The translations under genes and the position numbers were made by a program. Positions 44,801 to 55,996 of a stretch of DNA of 64,000 bases are shown piece after piece (within the stretch, counting starts at the first letter, position 1; each line of letters begins with the position of its first letter). Source of the DNA: Aspergillus flavus (lineage: Eukaryota > Ascomycota > Eurotiomycetes > Eurotiales > Aspergillaceae); contig NC_092408.1 of the NCBI RefSeq assembly GCF_009017415.1, positions 3,410,001 through 3,474,000 of the forward strand, in the 5' to 3' direction. The notes beneath the pieces were generated by a model. That model made no database searches. It had not been told where the DNA came from and was given only the letters and a program-made list of their open reading frames with translations.

Positions 44801-45252
44801 TGATGGCGAATGTCTTGTGTCAAATCCGTGGCGAAAAGAGACTCATTCTTTTCCCACCGAGCGATGTGCAATACCTTCAGGTGCCTCCAGGGGCCTCAAG
44901 CTCCACCATCAATATATTCCAAAGTAATGGATCGGTCGCCTCAATCCCTCATACGTCGCCACAAGAAGCAGTCTTGAAGCGTGGCGATATCTTATTCATC
45001 CCTCCTTTGTGGCTGCACACGGCATCTCCAACGGGTGATGTCAGTGTTGCTGTTAATGTCTTCTTCCGCAATTTGTCTAAGGGATATGCAGCTGGTCGGG
45101 ATGTTTACGGGAACCGTGACCTGCAGGCCTACGAGAAGGCGAGAAATGATATCCAGAAGATGGCTAAGTCCTTCGATGGGCTTCCAAGCGAGATGGCCCG
45201 CTTCTATCTGCTGAGGCTCGCCCAAGAATTGAAAGACAAGGCAGAAAAATAG
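41806..45252 (+). CDS. ppm2: tRNA wybutosine-synthesizing protein 4 (TYW4/Ppm2)
   Basis: Exons are 41806..41880, 41962..42179, 42253..42617, 42687..44383, 44446..44736 and 44800..45252, giving 1032 residues; all phases agree. The exon 4 acceptor is AAG. Domains: leucine carboxyl methyltransferase-like N-terminus (about 1-340, [30 protein letters not shown]), Kelch-type propeller (about 400-720, [16 protein letters not shown]), and JmjC domain (about 770-1000, [37 protein letters not shown]). In the family it carries out the final carboxymethylation and methoxycarbonylation that complete wybutosine at position 37 of tRNA-Phe. Length is typical of Ppm2. Confidence 0.94.
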
Positions 45253-47830
45253 GTCACTTACCGTGTCAATCAGACACTGACAAGAAGTTGGATAAGATTT
45301 GAGATTTTGCCCTTAATGCCCAATCGCCCAGTAAAACAAGACTCATTGATGTGCTGCGCCAAGTAGCGTGGACCTCTGTATTTGAATGCCCGGGCTCCAC
45401 AGTTTCGGGGCTAATGCATTACTTCAACAATTGAGGAAAAGCGAGAAAGCTGGTCTCGATCCGGTTGAACCAGCTCATGCGACGACCACTCTGGCAACGC
45501 GAGCAGATCGCTGCGAACCCCATGAGAGGTGCCCTCGATATCTATCCGGTAGTTCGAAGAGTATTCCGTTAGGAGAAATGTAAGGAAGCGACCGGGAATG
45601 AGGGTTCAATCATAGAAAAAGTAATAAGTTTGATAGACATTTGTGCATGTACGCGCCAGCATACTGTACGAAACATGTCTGGACAGTTGTTGCCTGTGAG
45701 TCATGCCAACCCTTGGAGTAGGAAACGCGCATTTATTAGTGCCATGTCACAAACATGCATGGCCCATCATCATATAAGATGAGAAACCTGAGGCTGCATG
45801 CCGACCCTAAGGAACGCCTGCTATTGTAATATTTACCTATCGGGTGAAGGTATGCGGCACTGCTCCCAGCCAGTTAGAAGCTAAAAGCTGACGATGGCAG
45901 AGTTTCGGGCACGTTGCGCAACGTCAGCCTTTATTTGTTCGTTGAAAGGGAAATGGTCGCGTGCCCAATCAGAGAGTTGCGACCCGTTAGTGCTATAATC
46001 CATGGCCTTTTTAGCGATGAACCAGTGACACATTTCCATTTCCATGTCCCGTGCTGCAGGTGAGAAGATGCAGGTCCCACTCCGAGGTTCAAACCATCCG
46101 CCTTATTGTTTGGGAGGTAAAGGTAGTATTAGAATTAGAATAATACCAAAGTCAAATCCCAGATTGATATTTATTCTGCCATCAATCGGTACCTTTGATC
46201 CGCCCCAAATCGGTAATAGTGGTGTGGGATAGAACGGGGATTACCAGATCTCAGCGTCATTCAAAGCATTTCCGACTCATGTGTTACTCGTCGAATAATC
46301 CGAGGGGTGGGAAAGACGCATGACACAGCAGCACCATGGATCCATGCTTGATAGACATGGGTAGGGAATGGGAGGGAGACCATGCGGATGTCCAAAGCCA
46401 ATAATCACGACCGAGATCGAACCACTTCGTTTAGTGGGCTCTGGAGAGGTCGGAGGGACGATCCCATTCGCTGGGATGGACAATCTTGCTCCTTCCCTTG
46501 TGTCGCCTTCAGATGGTCCAGAGCGTTGAAAGGGTCCGTCCTCTCGGTCTCATTGGACCTTACCCTTGAAGTGTTGGCGTCAAGACTTCGGGGGGGTTCT
46601 CTCGAGGTGGTGTGGGGGAGGTTAAAAAAAAAAGACCGATTATTATTAAGTAAAATAGATTGTACTCCGTACCGTATGTAATCAGTGTGGGCACCTTTTC
46701 TTTTTTAGTTCGTGCCCTAGGGGAGGCCTGAGATAGATATGCAGATTGAATGGAACTGAACGGATGGAAGGATCATTGGCCGCAAACGGTAATACGGTTG
46801 TTATATGTCCTTTTTAGTAGGTCAAATCCCAATCCGATGTGGGGAACAGATGCCCGAAAAACAAGGATGGCGACACAGTTATGATGAGGCAGAAATTAGA
46901 TTCATGTTATGTTTAATTGATAAATGCATACATTTTATGATTGACAAGAGAGTGAAACAGAGAGAGGAATCATCCAATTGAGAGAGGGGTAATTCCGAGA
47001 AATAAATAAGAAAATAATTAAGAGAAAAAAGAGAGAAGAGAGGAAAAAAAACATGAATTAATTCGCATGATACCAAACAAACACACCCCATGCTCAGGCT
47101 CTCAAGAAATGGGGGCCCTAGTGTGGAAAGAGTTAGCCGTGAGTTACTAGGCTTTACCCCTCCCCACCCCCGTACTTAGTTTCTGCTTGCTTGCTTGTGC
47201 AACAAGGTGAAATTATCCCCAATCCGCCCGTCGACTATACTTAACCCGGGCTTCCATTTCCTATTCTTCTCCCTTCTTTCATTTCCTCATCCTTCTCTGG
47301 TTTCGAATTCTCCCTTATTTTCAATTCTTTCTTCCCGTGGTGTTTGTTATTAGAACCTACTTGAAGACCTTCTCCGGTACATATCAAAGTTCCCTTATCG
47401 CTGTGGGGCGTTCCCTTGTTACTGTGGGTATTATCCGGTCTCCTACGTAATGTCCTCCCCTCCTTGTTGGGTGCGAACCAATCCAACTGTCGATCCGATC
47501 ACTTCAAAGTAATGTCGCTCAATTCAGCCGCTGACTTTCATTTTACGCTCTTTTCTAGACTTGCGGAATCATCTTCTTGAAGCGTGCGATGTATGTTAAA
47601 TGCCCTTTCCGACGGTTGAACATCAGAAAACACAAAATACTGACCAAAACAACAATACAGACAGCTCTCACGCATGTGGATACAATTGCATCTCGACCGA
47701 TTTTGTAAAGGATGTGTCGTTGATCGATCGTCGCTCAGACTATCTGGATACACTCATTCTTAGCATTGGGCCTATATACTTGTTTCCCTACACTTGACAC
47801 ACAATTGACACAACCCTTGTTCAAAGCACC
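45253..47830. other. Intergenic, 2.6 kb
   Basis: Between TYW4 and the dual-specificity phosphatase, both plus strand. It contains a polypurine run (about 46960-47053), TGCTTGCTTGCTTG near 47183, and one TACTCCGTA. The right-hand 350 bases probably form the phosphatase promoter and leader. No ORF shows family resemblance. Confidence 0.5.
46663..46671 (-). repeat. Recurrent intergenic 9-mer TACGGAGTA
   Basis: Fifth copy, in reverse orientation. Confidence 0.8.
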
Positions 47831-50187
47831 ATGGCGACAGTCGTGGTACAGCAACAACAGCAGACACTGCGCCACTCCACCCCTCCCCCAACGGGGATTT
47901 CGCCAGCACTGAGTCTGAACAGAAACCCTTCGCCGATTCCAAACAAGCATCTGCCCTTCTGTCCGGAGGGTCCCACCCCAATCATAACTCACAATGCATC
48001 GCCACTACACAAGGAAGAAGTTACAGACCAGACATCTTCCCTTCTATATCCACCAGATAGCTACAAACAGCTGTCGAGCTCACCCGCGGTGTATTCGATA
48101 GATGCAGTGACTTTAGAAGCAGCCCTAGACCATTGGGCTTCCCAGCCGCTCCCAGACCCTAACAAGGTTTTCCCATGGTTACACGGGCTCCATCCCGAGA
48201 ACCATCTACAGTTGGGGTTTTTCACAAATCGGAAACGCTCTCTTCGTCGGATCCCTAGAGTTTGGCGAGGCATTACTATTATCAAAGTTGGTGGGGATCT
48301 AATTAGCGGAAGGCTGAAAGGAGCAGTATCTCTCGATGAGGTCCTTGCCCCGTCAACTACAGAGTTCCTTGCGGTCGACCCTCGGGAAGGGTTCTCTGTG
48401 CGCAACTTTCAGATTCAGACTGCGAAATTAGCTCCGCTGTCTGACATTGTCATCTACGGAGAAGATGGCGTTACCCGAAAGCAACTACTAGACGTTGCTG
48501 GGAGAGTCGCAGCTGCACAACATCGTTGGAGAAGCAAGAATGACCCGGAACAGGTCTTACCGGTCTATAATACATTTGTCCTCTCGTGTAAGTAGAGACT
48601 TGTCGCCCGCCTACATTTGTGTTGGGCGAGAGCTAATCATCAACAGCTACTTTTTCCGAAGTTCAACAACGTGCCCCGGGCATCGTTGCCATTAACGCCC
48701 GCGGACAACTCACTGGCCAAATTATGGATTTCTGTATGTATTCGAACTCCCTTTTGACAGACCCAAGCCTAACAGATGATCAGTTCAATGGGAACGGTGG
48801 GAGATGTGCGACATGTCCCGGGCTTCTGAGATTTCAACCAATATCTGGCAAGGGCCAACCCCTGATTATCTTTTAAGACCTGGGACTCTTGAGCCTACAA
48901 CTGGGGAGTATTTTGATCTGTTAATCGAGGCCAGCGACTTTGCGAGCCTCCCAGGCCCTCGATTCCTGGCAAAACTGAATAAGCAGCTTGATGATGGGCC
49001 CCAGCGGTTGGAGTTCCCTTCGTCTGGGTCTATTCTTCCACCATCCGGTGATGATAGGGAGGTGGATGATCTCGTCAATACCGTGCGGTGGCTCTACTAC
49101 TTGGCAAATCCGGACGAACCAGAAAACCGACGAGATTCCGACGGGGATATCGCCATGGATCCTATGCCTAAAAAGCCTCGCAAGATACTTATCCACTGCC
49201 CAGATGGCTATACAGAAAGCTCACTACTGGTCATCGCCTACGTGATGTTTGCCGAGGGTGTGACAGCACCTGACGCGTGGCTCAAACTTCACTGCGACAA
49301 AAAGCGGAACTTCTTTGCCTACCCGTCTGATGTTACGTTTCTAAGCGCAGTCCAAGCGAGGTTATTACACGAAAGCCCTGCGACACCAATAGGCAGCCTT
49401 ACCGGGCTCGAAGATCCTCACTGGTTCAAGTTCTTCGATGGTTCACTTCCCAGTCGGATTCTGCCATATATGTATCTCGGCAATCTATCGCACGCAAATA
49501 ATCCAGAAATGCTGTGGGCTCTTGGCATCAGACGTATTTTAAGTGTTGGCGAGTCAGTTACGTGGACTAATTCCGAGGTGGCCAAGTTCGGCGCAGAAAA
49601 CATTATGCACGTTACCCAGGTCCAAGACAATGGCATCGACCCATTGACTCAGGAACTGGAACGTTGCTTGGATTTTATCCGTGAGTACCAGCTATCTGTC
49701 CAGTGAGGTTATCATCCACAATAGAACGTCAACTAACATGATGGCGCTTCAGGGAAAGGGAAGAAGGACGGAACGGCTACTTTAGTCCATTGCCGAGTGG
49801 GGGTTTCGCGATCAGCGACTATTTGCATAGCAGAAGTTATGGCATCATTAGGCCTTTCGTTCCCAAGAGCATAGTAAGTGGTCATTCAAGACGCATTGGA
49901 AGCTTTAGTTGATAGGAGTAGTTGTTTCGTTCGCGCACGACGGCTTAATGTTATTATCCAGCCACATCTGCGTTTTGTGTAAGACCCTCCTCAATTTCCC
50001 ATTTCGTGCAGCTCACTTTCTTGCACATCGCCTTTCTGATGCGTCGGCTAACGCGCGATTCAGCTACGAGCTCCTGAAATGGGAAGAACTGCAGCTGCAG
50101 AAGCAGAACAAGCCTCCAAAGAGAGAACTTGAATGGCCCACAGTGGCTCGCGAAATTGCATTGATGAACAAACCATACTCGAGATAA
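47831..50187 (+). CDS. pps1: Dual-specificity protein phosphatase (Pps1-like)
   Basis: Exons are 47831..48587, 48647..48733, 48784..49680, 49753..49873, 49922..49978 and 50064..50187, giving 680 residues; phases agree throughout. The C-terminal DSP domain holds the active site HCRVGVSRSAT (Cys594, Arg600) after a VQDNGIDPLTQELERCLDFI segment and before RARRLNVIIQPHLRFVYELL. An upstream phosphatase-like loop, IHCPDGYTESSL (Cys420), lacks the essential Arg. Yeast Pps1 dephosphorylates Tyr and Thr/Ser and affects DNA synthesis checkpoints; substrates here are unknown. The N-terminus is Gln/Pro-rich. The small exons make the 3' half hard to see in plain ORF maps. Confidence 0.88.
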
Positions 50188-50808
50188 GCAAACATCAAGC
50201 GATATCTTGTACTTGGAGTGCGAATGATAATCTTTGCCTCGGAGCATTACGGCACATTTAGCCGTAATGTACTGTTTTAACACCAATTGTCATGATACAG
50301 ATGTAATCTGGTTGTTGATAACGACTGATATATGTGGTATGAAAGATAAACGAAGGAAACGGCTGGACGACTTATGGAAAATTTGGGTCACTTTTCTTTC
50401 TCTTTTCATTTTGGGCGTTTAAAGGATGCGATCTACTTGAATGATGTGACGTCTTGCAATGCATGCCACGATATGCTTGTCATGTATATAATCATGCTTT
50501 TCTGGTCGGCGTTTGCCGTATAATAATAACCTTCGGCTGAATTGGCTATGTGTATACTGCGCTTAACCGAGGCAGATGATTATCCAAATTACCCTTGATA
50601 TCGTTTTACTGCATTTAAAAGCGTTGGGATTCTGCCTTGCCTAATTGTGGATATACGGTATGGTATAGTATGAGAGCATCTGGCGAGGATACTTTCCACC
50701 CATGTACTTGCGAGTCTTCTCACAATCAAATACTCTATATGATTATGGTGTGGATGGTTATGGACTAAGAGAGTAGTACTAGATCGCTTCTAGTAACTCT
50801 TCACGACA
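50188..50808. other. Intergenic, convergent 3' flanks
   Basis: 3' regions of the phosphatase and mlh1 genes. AT-rich, no gene. Confidence 0.6.
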
Positions 50809-53175
50809 TCAACACCGTTCAAAAACACGATATAGACCCTTCAAATCAGCTACCTCAACAACACCCCGAAGAAGTCGATTCGTCGCAACTAGGCGAGATC
50901 GAAGCGCTGGGAAGACCACATGTTCCAGCATCCGAGCTATTTGTAATCGACGATTCTTAATGAGTTCTTCTTCCATATCAACATCCGGGGATACCTCGTT
51001 CCCATCATTTTCTGCTGGTGGTGGAGGGGGCGGCAGTTGCTCTGGAGTATAGAACGCCGCGAGCTCCCGCAGGAACGTGCGGAAGCAGTCTTCCTCACTT
51101 GTCCAGTCGACATACGGACCAAGTCGAAGGAGGAACCGGGGCAGTTTTCCCAGACACGGGAGATAGCCTTTAAGTAAGAGTGGGAGGGAGAGCAGTTCGC
51201 CCTCTGCAGAGATTTGGAGTGAGAAATACTCATTGAGCATCTCGCGTCTGTCTATGAGTGCTCTGGCGACTAGGTCTGGTGCGTTGTCGAAGATTTCATT
51301 TTTCTCGCTTGACTTTGCTTTTCGGCTGCTGGGGGCTTCTCGTTCGGCGTCGGCTGCAATCTGGAGGAGATCGATGAGCTTAGGTGCTGGGTCTAGTTTT
51401 ATGACGCCGAAGTTGCCGAAGTCTGTGAGTCCGATTTGGTAGAAGAACTCGTTGCAGAACATCCCATAGTCGATGAGGTAGAGTTTCACTCCTGATTGGA
51501 TGGCTGTTATGCGTCGTCGCTCATCGACGAGGCCGACGTAGGTGTGGGAGGCGATGGTTTCCGTCAGCATGTTGTGCATTGCGTTGCGGACGCTTGCGCG
51601 CAGGTTCTTCACGGATGTGAGGGCGATCCGAAGTGGTTCGCGATCGGTGGTTTCGTATTGCAGGCCTTCGTCTAGAATACCAGAGGTTGTTTCCGCTTCT
51701 GTAGCACTGAGGACTGCGGGTGATAGCATGGAGGTGATTTTGCGTACTTTGGAGTCTGTGCGGACCAGATTATGTTCGTATGGCTTCTTCGTTGTTGCTG
51801 GCGTTTTAGGAGTACGGCCTTCAGCGTCTGTCGAATCGGGGTCGCGAGGTGCCGGCTCCATTGTTCTAACGCCAGGAAGAAGAGTTTGCGTCAGGAACGT
51901 TCGGCTTGAGTCAACCTGGGTAAGATTTGACTTAATCTCCTGGCATATACACTCGATGATCTCATCCTCGTTTAGAAAGTTGACTTCGCGCTTTGTTGGA
52001 TGGACATTCACGTCTACGCGATGCGGTTCGATTTCCAGGTCGATATAGGCAAATGGGTGTCCGCCTTTGGGTAAGAAACTCGAGTAGGTCTGCTCAATTG
52101 CTCGCTTTACTGCTGTGGACTCCACAGAGCGGTGGTTGATGAATAGAAGGATAACGGTGCGTTTGACATGGTAATTCGCATTTGTAACATAGCCAGAAGA
52201 GCGGAATCCTAGCTTTCGGTCCTCGGACTTGAATTCAACAAGTTCGTTGGCTACAGCGCTTCCGTGAATCTGGCGAATTCTGTCGATGGTGTTGGCAGTC
52301 ACCGGCGTTGAGATGCTCACTCCAGAGTCGCCGTGTTTGCGACAGGAGAAGGCCACGCCAGAGCAGTGTACGGCGTAACGGCCAACAACATCAAGTATCT
52401 TGGCATACTCCTCACTCGCTGAACGGAATGCTCGCCGCCTTGTTGGGACATTGTAAAAAAGGTCCTCGACCTGATTAGGTTAGTTGACGTTGTAGCAGCT
52501 GATAAAGTTGGTTTTCTGCTCACAGTTATCTGAGTGCCACCTCGTCCGGCTGTGGCTTTGGGGGCAGCAGGCTGCCCAGGTTTGGGAGCAACAAGCTTTC
52601 CATTACTGTAATGTGCTCTCCAGGCACAACTTGAGCCAGCAGTTTTGGTAGTTACGGTGAGATGAGCTATATGGCTAATACTGGCCAATGCCTCACCTCG
52701 GAAACCGTACGTGCCAATGGATGATAAGTCTTCGAACTGCTTTAACTTCGAGGTGGTGAACCTTTCACATAGAATGGGTAGATCATCCCGCTTTGTTTTA
52801 TTAGCGATTTCGTTGCGTATTAATGTTGATGGATTTGACTCACGTCTATGCCGTGGCCATTGTCTGTGATCTGCAGCAGTTTCAGTCCACCATCTTTGAC
52901 AAGAATTTCGAGGGATGTCGAGCCAGCGTCGACTGCATTTTCGATTAGTTCTTTCAAAGCGTGCATAGGAGCTACTATAATCTCCCCAGCGGCGATCTTG
53001 TTCACAACATCGGGATCAAGAGCCTGGTCGCGTTATTAGTTGGATATGTCGAGACGTGACTCCTGCTGTTGGAACTGACTCTGATTCTTTTAGGTTTTTT
53101 CGACGCTTCATCTTCTTCAGCTGCCCGTTTGGTGCCACGAGGCTCTGGGGCATCCACGTCCATTTCAGGATCCAT
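50809..53175 (-). CDS. mlh1: DNA mismatch repair protein Mlh1
   Basis: Exons are complement(50809..52470, 52524..52790, 52844..53023, 53080..53175), giving 734 residues; all introns are phase 0. Donors are GTCAGT, GTGAGT and GTGAGC; the exon 3 acceptor is AAG. The N-terminal GHKL ATPase shows [30 protein letters not shown] and [10 protein letters not shown]. The second domain has [13 protein letters not shown]. The protein ends in FERC, the conserved Mlh1 C-terminus that contributes to the Pms1 endonuclease site. Mlh1 pairs with Pms1 or Mlh3 in mismatch repair and meiotic crossing-over. The first exon is short, acidic then basic, and less conserved. Confidence 0.95.
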
Positions 53176-53647
53176 GGTTCTTGAATGGAGTTGTACTTAT
53201 CAACAAGGTCTATTGTTGTCTATCAGCTCGGCTCTACTCAATTGGCTTAGGTAGCTAAGGCCATGCGCACCGATGAGATAGGCAACTATAGCCTTGACGC
53301 GACCTGGGCTTGGCAATTAATGATATTTCTGTCCAGTCAATACCAATGGTTTCAATCAAATCCGTCTGTTTTTCAACGTATTAATATTGAGCTGATCACG
53401 TTGGAAACAAAGCGGTGGAGTAAATCATGTGTCTGTTCTGAACTTAAGTAATCTCCCATGAATTTAAACCATTTAATTTTATTTAATTTTAGTCGCGGAA
53501 TCCCGCAACCGTCTCAACTATGCGCAACCGCCCCTACTTTAATTAGATGTCAACAACCTGTCACTTTTTCTTCTCTACAACTCCACAGTCAAATGCCATA
53601 CTTGAATCTAACAGCTCCCCCGGAGCTATCATATACATGCGCAAACT
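53176..53647. other. Divergent promoter of mlh1 and glycosyltransferase-like gene
   Basis: 472 bases with an ATTTAATTTT duplication near 53474-53493. No gene. Confidence 0.5.
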
Positions 53648-55499
53648 ATGCTAACTACCAAGAGGCCGTTTCTGGCTGATGAAGAGTTGGGGAAGAAGGA
53701 CGATGACCATCGACCACAGAAGCCTTCGCATTTCTGGCGCTCGTCAAAACGATGGAAGCTACCACGATTGCGGCGGATCATATTAGGAGCTGCCGCATTC
53801 TATATGTTATATCTCTTCTTCAGAAATATGCCCACTGATCTTTCGCCTGCCCCGGAGCGGTTTAACCCTACATTTGCAGAACCGCGACAGAGAGCTGGAA
53901 TGCCATGGTCCCCTCCCGCACCATCGCCCGCCATCCCTCAACGAGGCCCTCCCCCAAGGGAGGATTTTGCGCCTGAAGGGAGCTTTTACTATGAAGGAAG
54001 TGTTCATTTCCACTCACTTGGTAAAACTTTGTATAGATTTCGCAAATTTGCCCATGGATTGCCTGCAAGTCGTGCAGTTGTCTTCGCTGGTGCGAGTTTG
54101 AAGAGCATCTCCGACCTTCTTCCTCTCGCTTGTAAGATGGCTAATCAAAGAGCCAATGAAGTTCATCTTGTGCTTATGGGGAGGGATGACGTCTCGATCG
54201 AAGGAATCCAGCACGTGAATGGAATCGATGACAGTGACTGTCCTATCTATTGGCATGGTAAGTTTCAATATTCCTCTCGCAGTCTGTGAAACAGTGTGCT
54301 GAGACTTAGTTTGTAGATGGTCGTGTAGATTACGCGCAGTGGTCAACAGATGCTCGCATGGAGAGGGCTGTTGCCTCCGGGTTAACCTACGTGCAAGCCT
54401 ATCTATCTCCCCAAGCGGTGATCACTCAAGGCGAGTCTTCGGAAGAAGTGTTTTTCTTACAAGGCATTGAGAAGAAGGCCCGAGAGCTCGGGACCGCCCA
54501 TATCGTGCTTCCCACCGCTACTAGGGATATTATGTGGATATCTTCCTTGGACAGTCATTCCCTTCAAGGTATTTATATATATCGAATCCCACCGTTTCGA
54601 TGTATGTTATGTGGGAACTAACACATAATCAATCTACAGCGTGGAATGATATGCGCATCGAGATTTTGATTCAAGCTCCTACCGAATCCTCGGGGTCTTT
54701 TATCAGACTAATTCGATCTCTGAAAGACGCGGATTACCTTGGATCAGCGCCCGGCCTGACTATTGAATTGCCGCATGATGTGGATCCGCAACTTCTCCGG
54801 TTTCTGAAGACGATGAAATGGCCCTCTAACACCTCGAACAAGGTCACTCTCCGCCGACGTGTGCGACATGGCGTCTTGGATGCGGCCGAAGCTTCTTTGA
54901 GAACTGCGGAGGCTTTCTATCCACAGGATCCAAACATGACCCATGTGCTTATGCTTTCTCCGCAAGCAGAGTTATCGGCCTCTTTTTACCACTACCTAAA
55001 GCATACTGTGTTGAAATACAAATACTCGACAAACGCGGGACAGGTGGCATCTGACTTACTCGGAATATCACTAGAGCTTTCGTCCTCGCTTCCTACTAGC
55101 GATGAATCAGTCAACTTTCCCACTCTTGATACAAATCGCTTCCCGGGCTTAGATGAAAGAGAGGCTATGCTTGTCTCCTTGGGACAGGTTCCAAACAGCA
55201 ACGCGGCGTTGTATTTCGGAGACAAATGGGTCGAATTCCAGTCTTTTCTTTCTGAACGGCTTGCCAAAGAAGTGACTTCGCCTCATGAGAAAGTCATTTC
55301 AGAGAGATATCCAGCTGTTATGGAGTACTTACTGGAGTTCATGCGTGCAAAAGACTACTATTTACTCTACCCAGCTGCGAGGGGCACTCAGACTCTAGCA
55401 ACTGTACATAGTGACTTATTTCAACCCCCAGAAGAATATTCCGACGAAAACTGGGCCAAGTCCACCAAGCCTGACAACGTTAAGGACCAATCCAACTGA
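53648..55499 (+). CDS. Type II membrane protein, glycosyltransferase-like
   Basis: Exons are 53648..54257, 54317..54568 and 54640..55499, giving 573 residues. A basic cytosolic tail (about 45 residues) precedes one membrane segment (IILGAAAFYMLYLFF), then a Pro-rich stem (WSPPAPSPAIPQRGPPP) and a lumenal domain. That layout is typical of Golgi glycosyltransferases. The lumenal part has IEILIQAPTESSGSFIRLIRSL, NMTHVLMLSPQAELS and a YPAVMEYLLEFMRAKDYYLLYP tail, as in a fungal group loosely annotated as glycosyltransferase family 2. I do not see a clear DxD motif in the usual place, so enzymatic activity is uncertain. Donor sugar and substrate are unknown. It is divergent from mlh1. Confidence 0.78.
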
Positions 55500-55996
55500 A
55501 CGCGGAACCGTCTCCCAAGTACCCTTGTACATTTTACTTTCAGTCGACGGTTCGAAACGCAGCAAGTTCATTTATGCTCTATGTTTCTTTCTTAACAGGA
55601 TTCCCACAAGGATTCTCGCAATATTAGTCACAACGATGGCCTTAATGTCAATATTATTCCTACATCGTACCTCATCATCTATAATTTATCTATACCGCCT
55701 TCTAAGCATGGTAACAAATGTACTCAGTATGTATGTAATTTCTTGGCGGGCTTGGTCTTACATAATCAGGCGGTAGCTCCACCGGGAGCGCAACGCAATG
55801 GCGATGAGCGACAGCTCTCTCTCTGCTTCCATCAACAAGCTCACCCTCCCGTCTCTGCCCCATCGCTCGTCGTGCAGAGGCTTGTTCTACTATAATTATT
55901 TGTTTTTATCACACTTGACACCTCCTGTCTTTGATTCATAAGCTCCAAATTTCTCAATAGCACATAGATATACTTTGACGCCAGTTACCCGTCAGA
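55500..55996. other. Promoter region of rpn1
   Basis: Intergenic between two plus-strand genes. No PACE-like GGTGGCAAA proteasome element was noticed. No gene. Confidence 0.45.
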
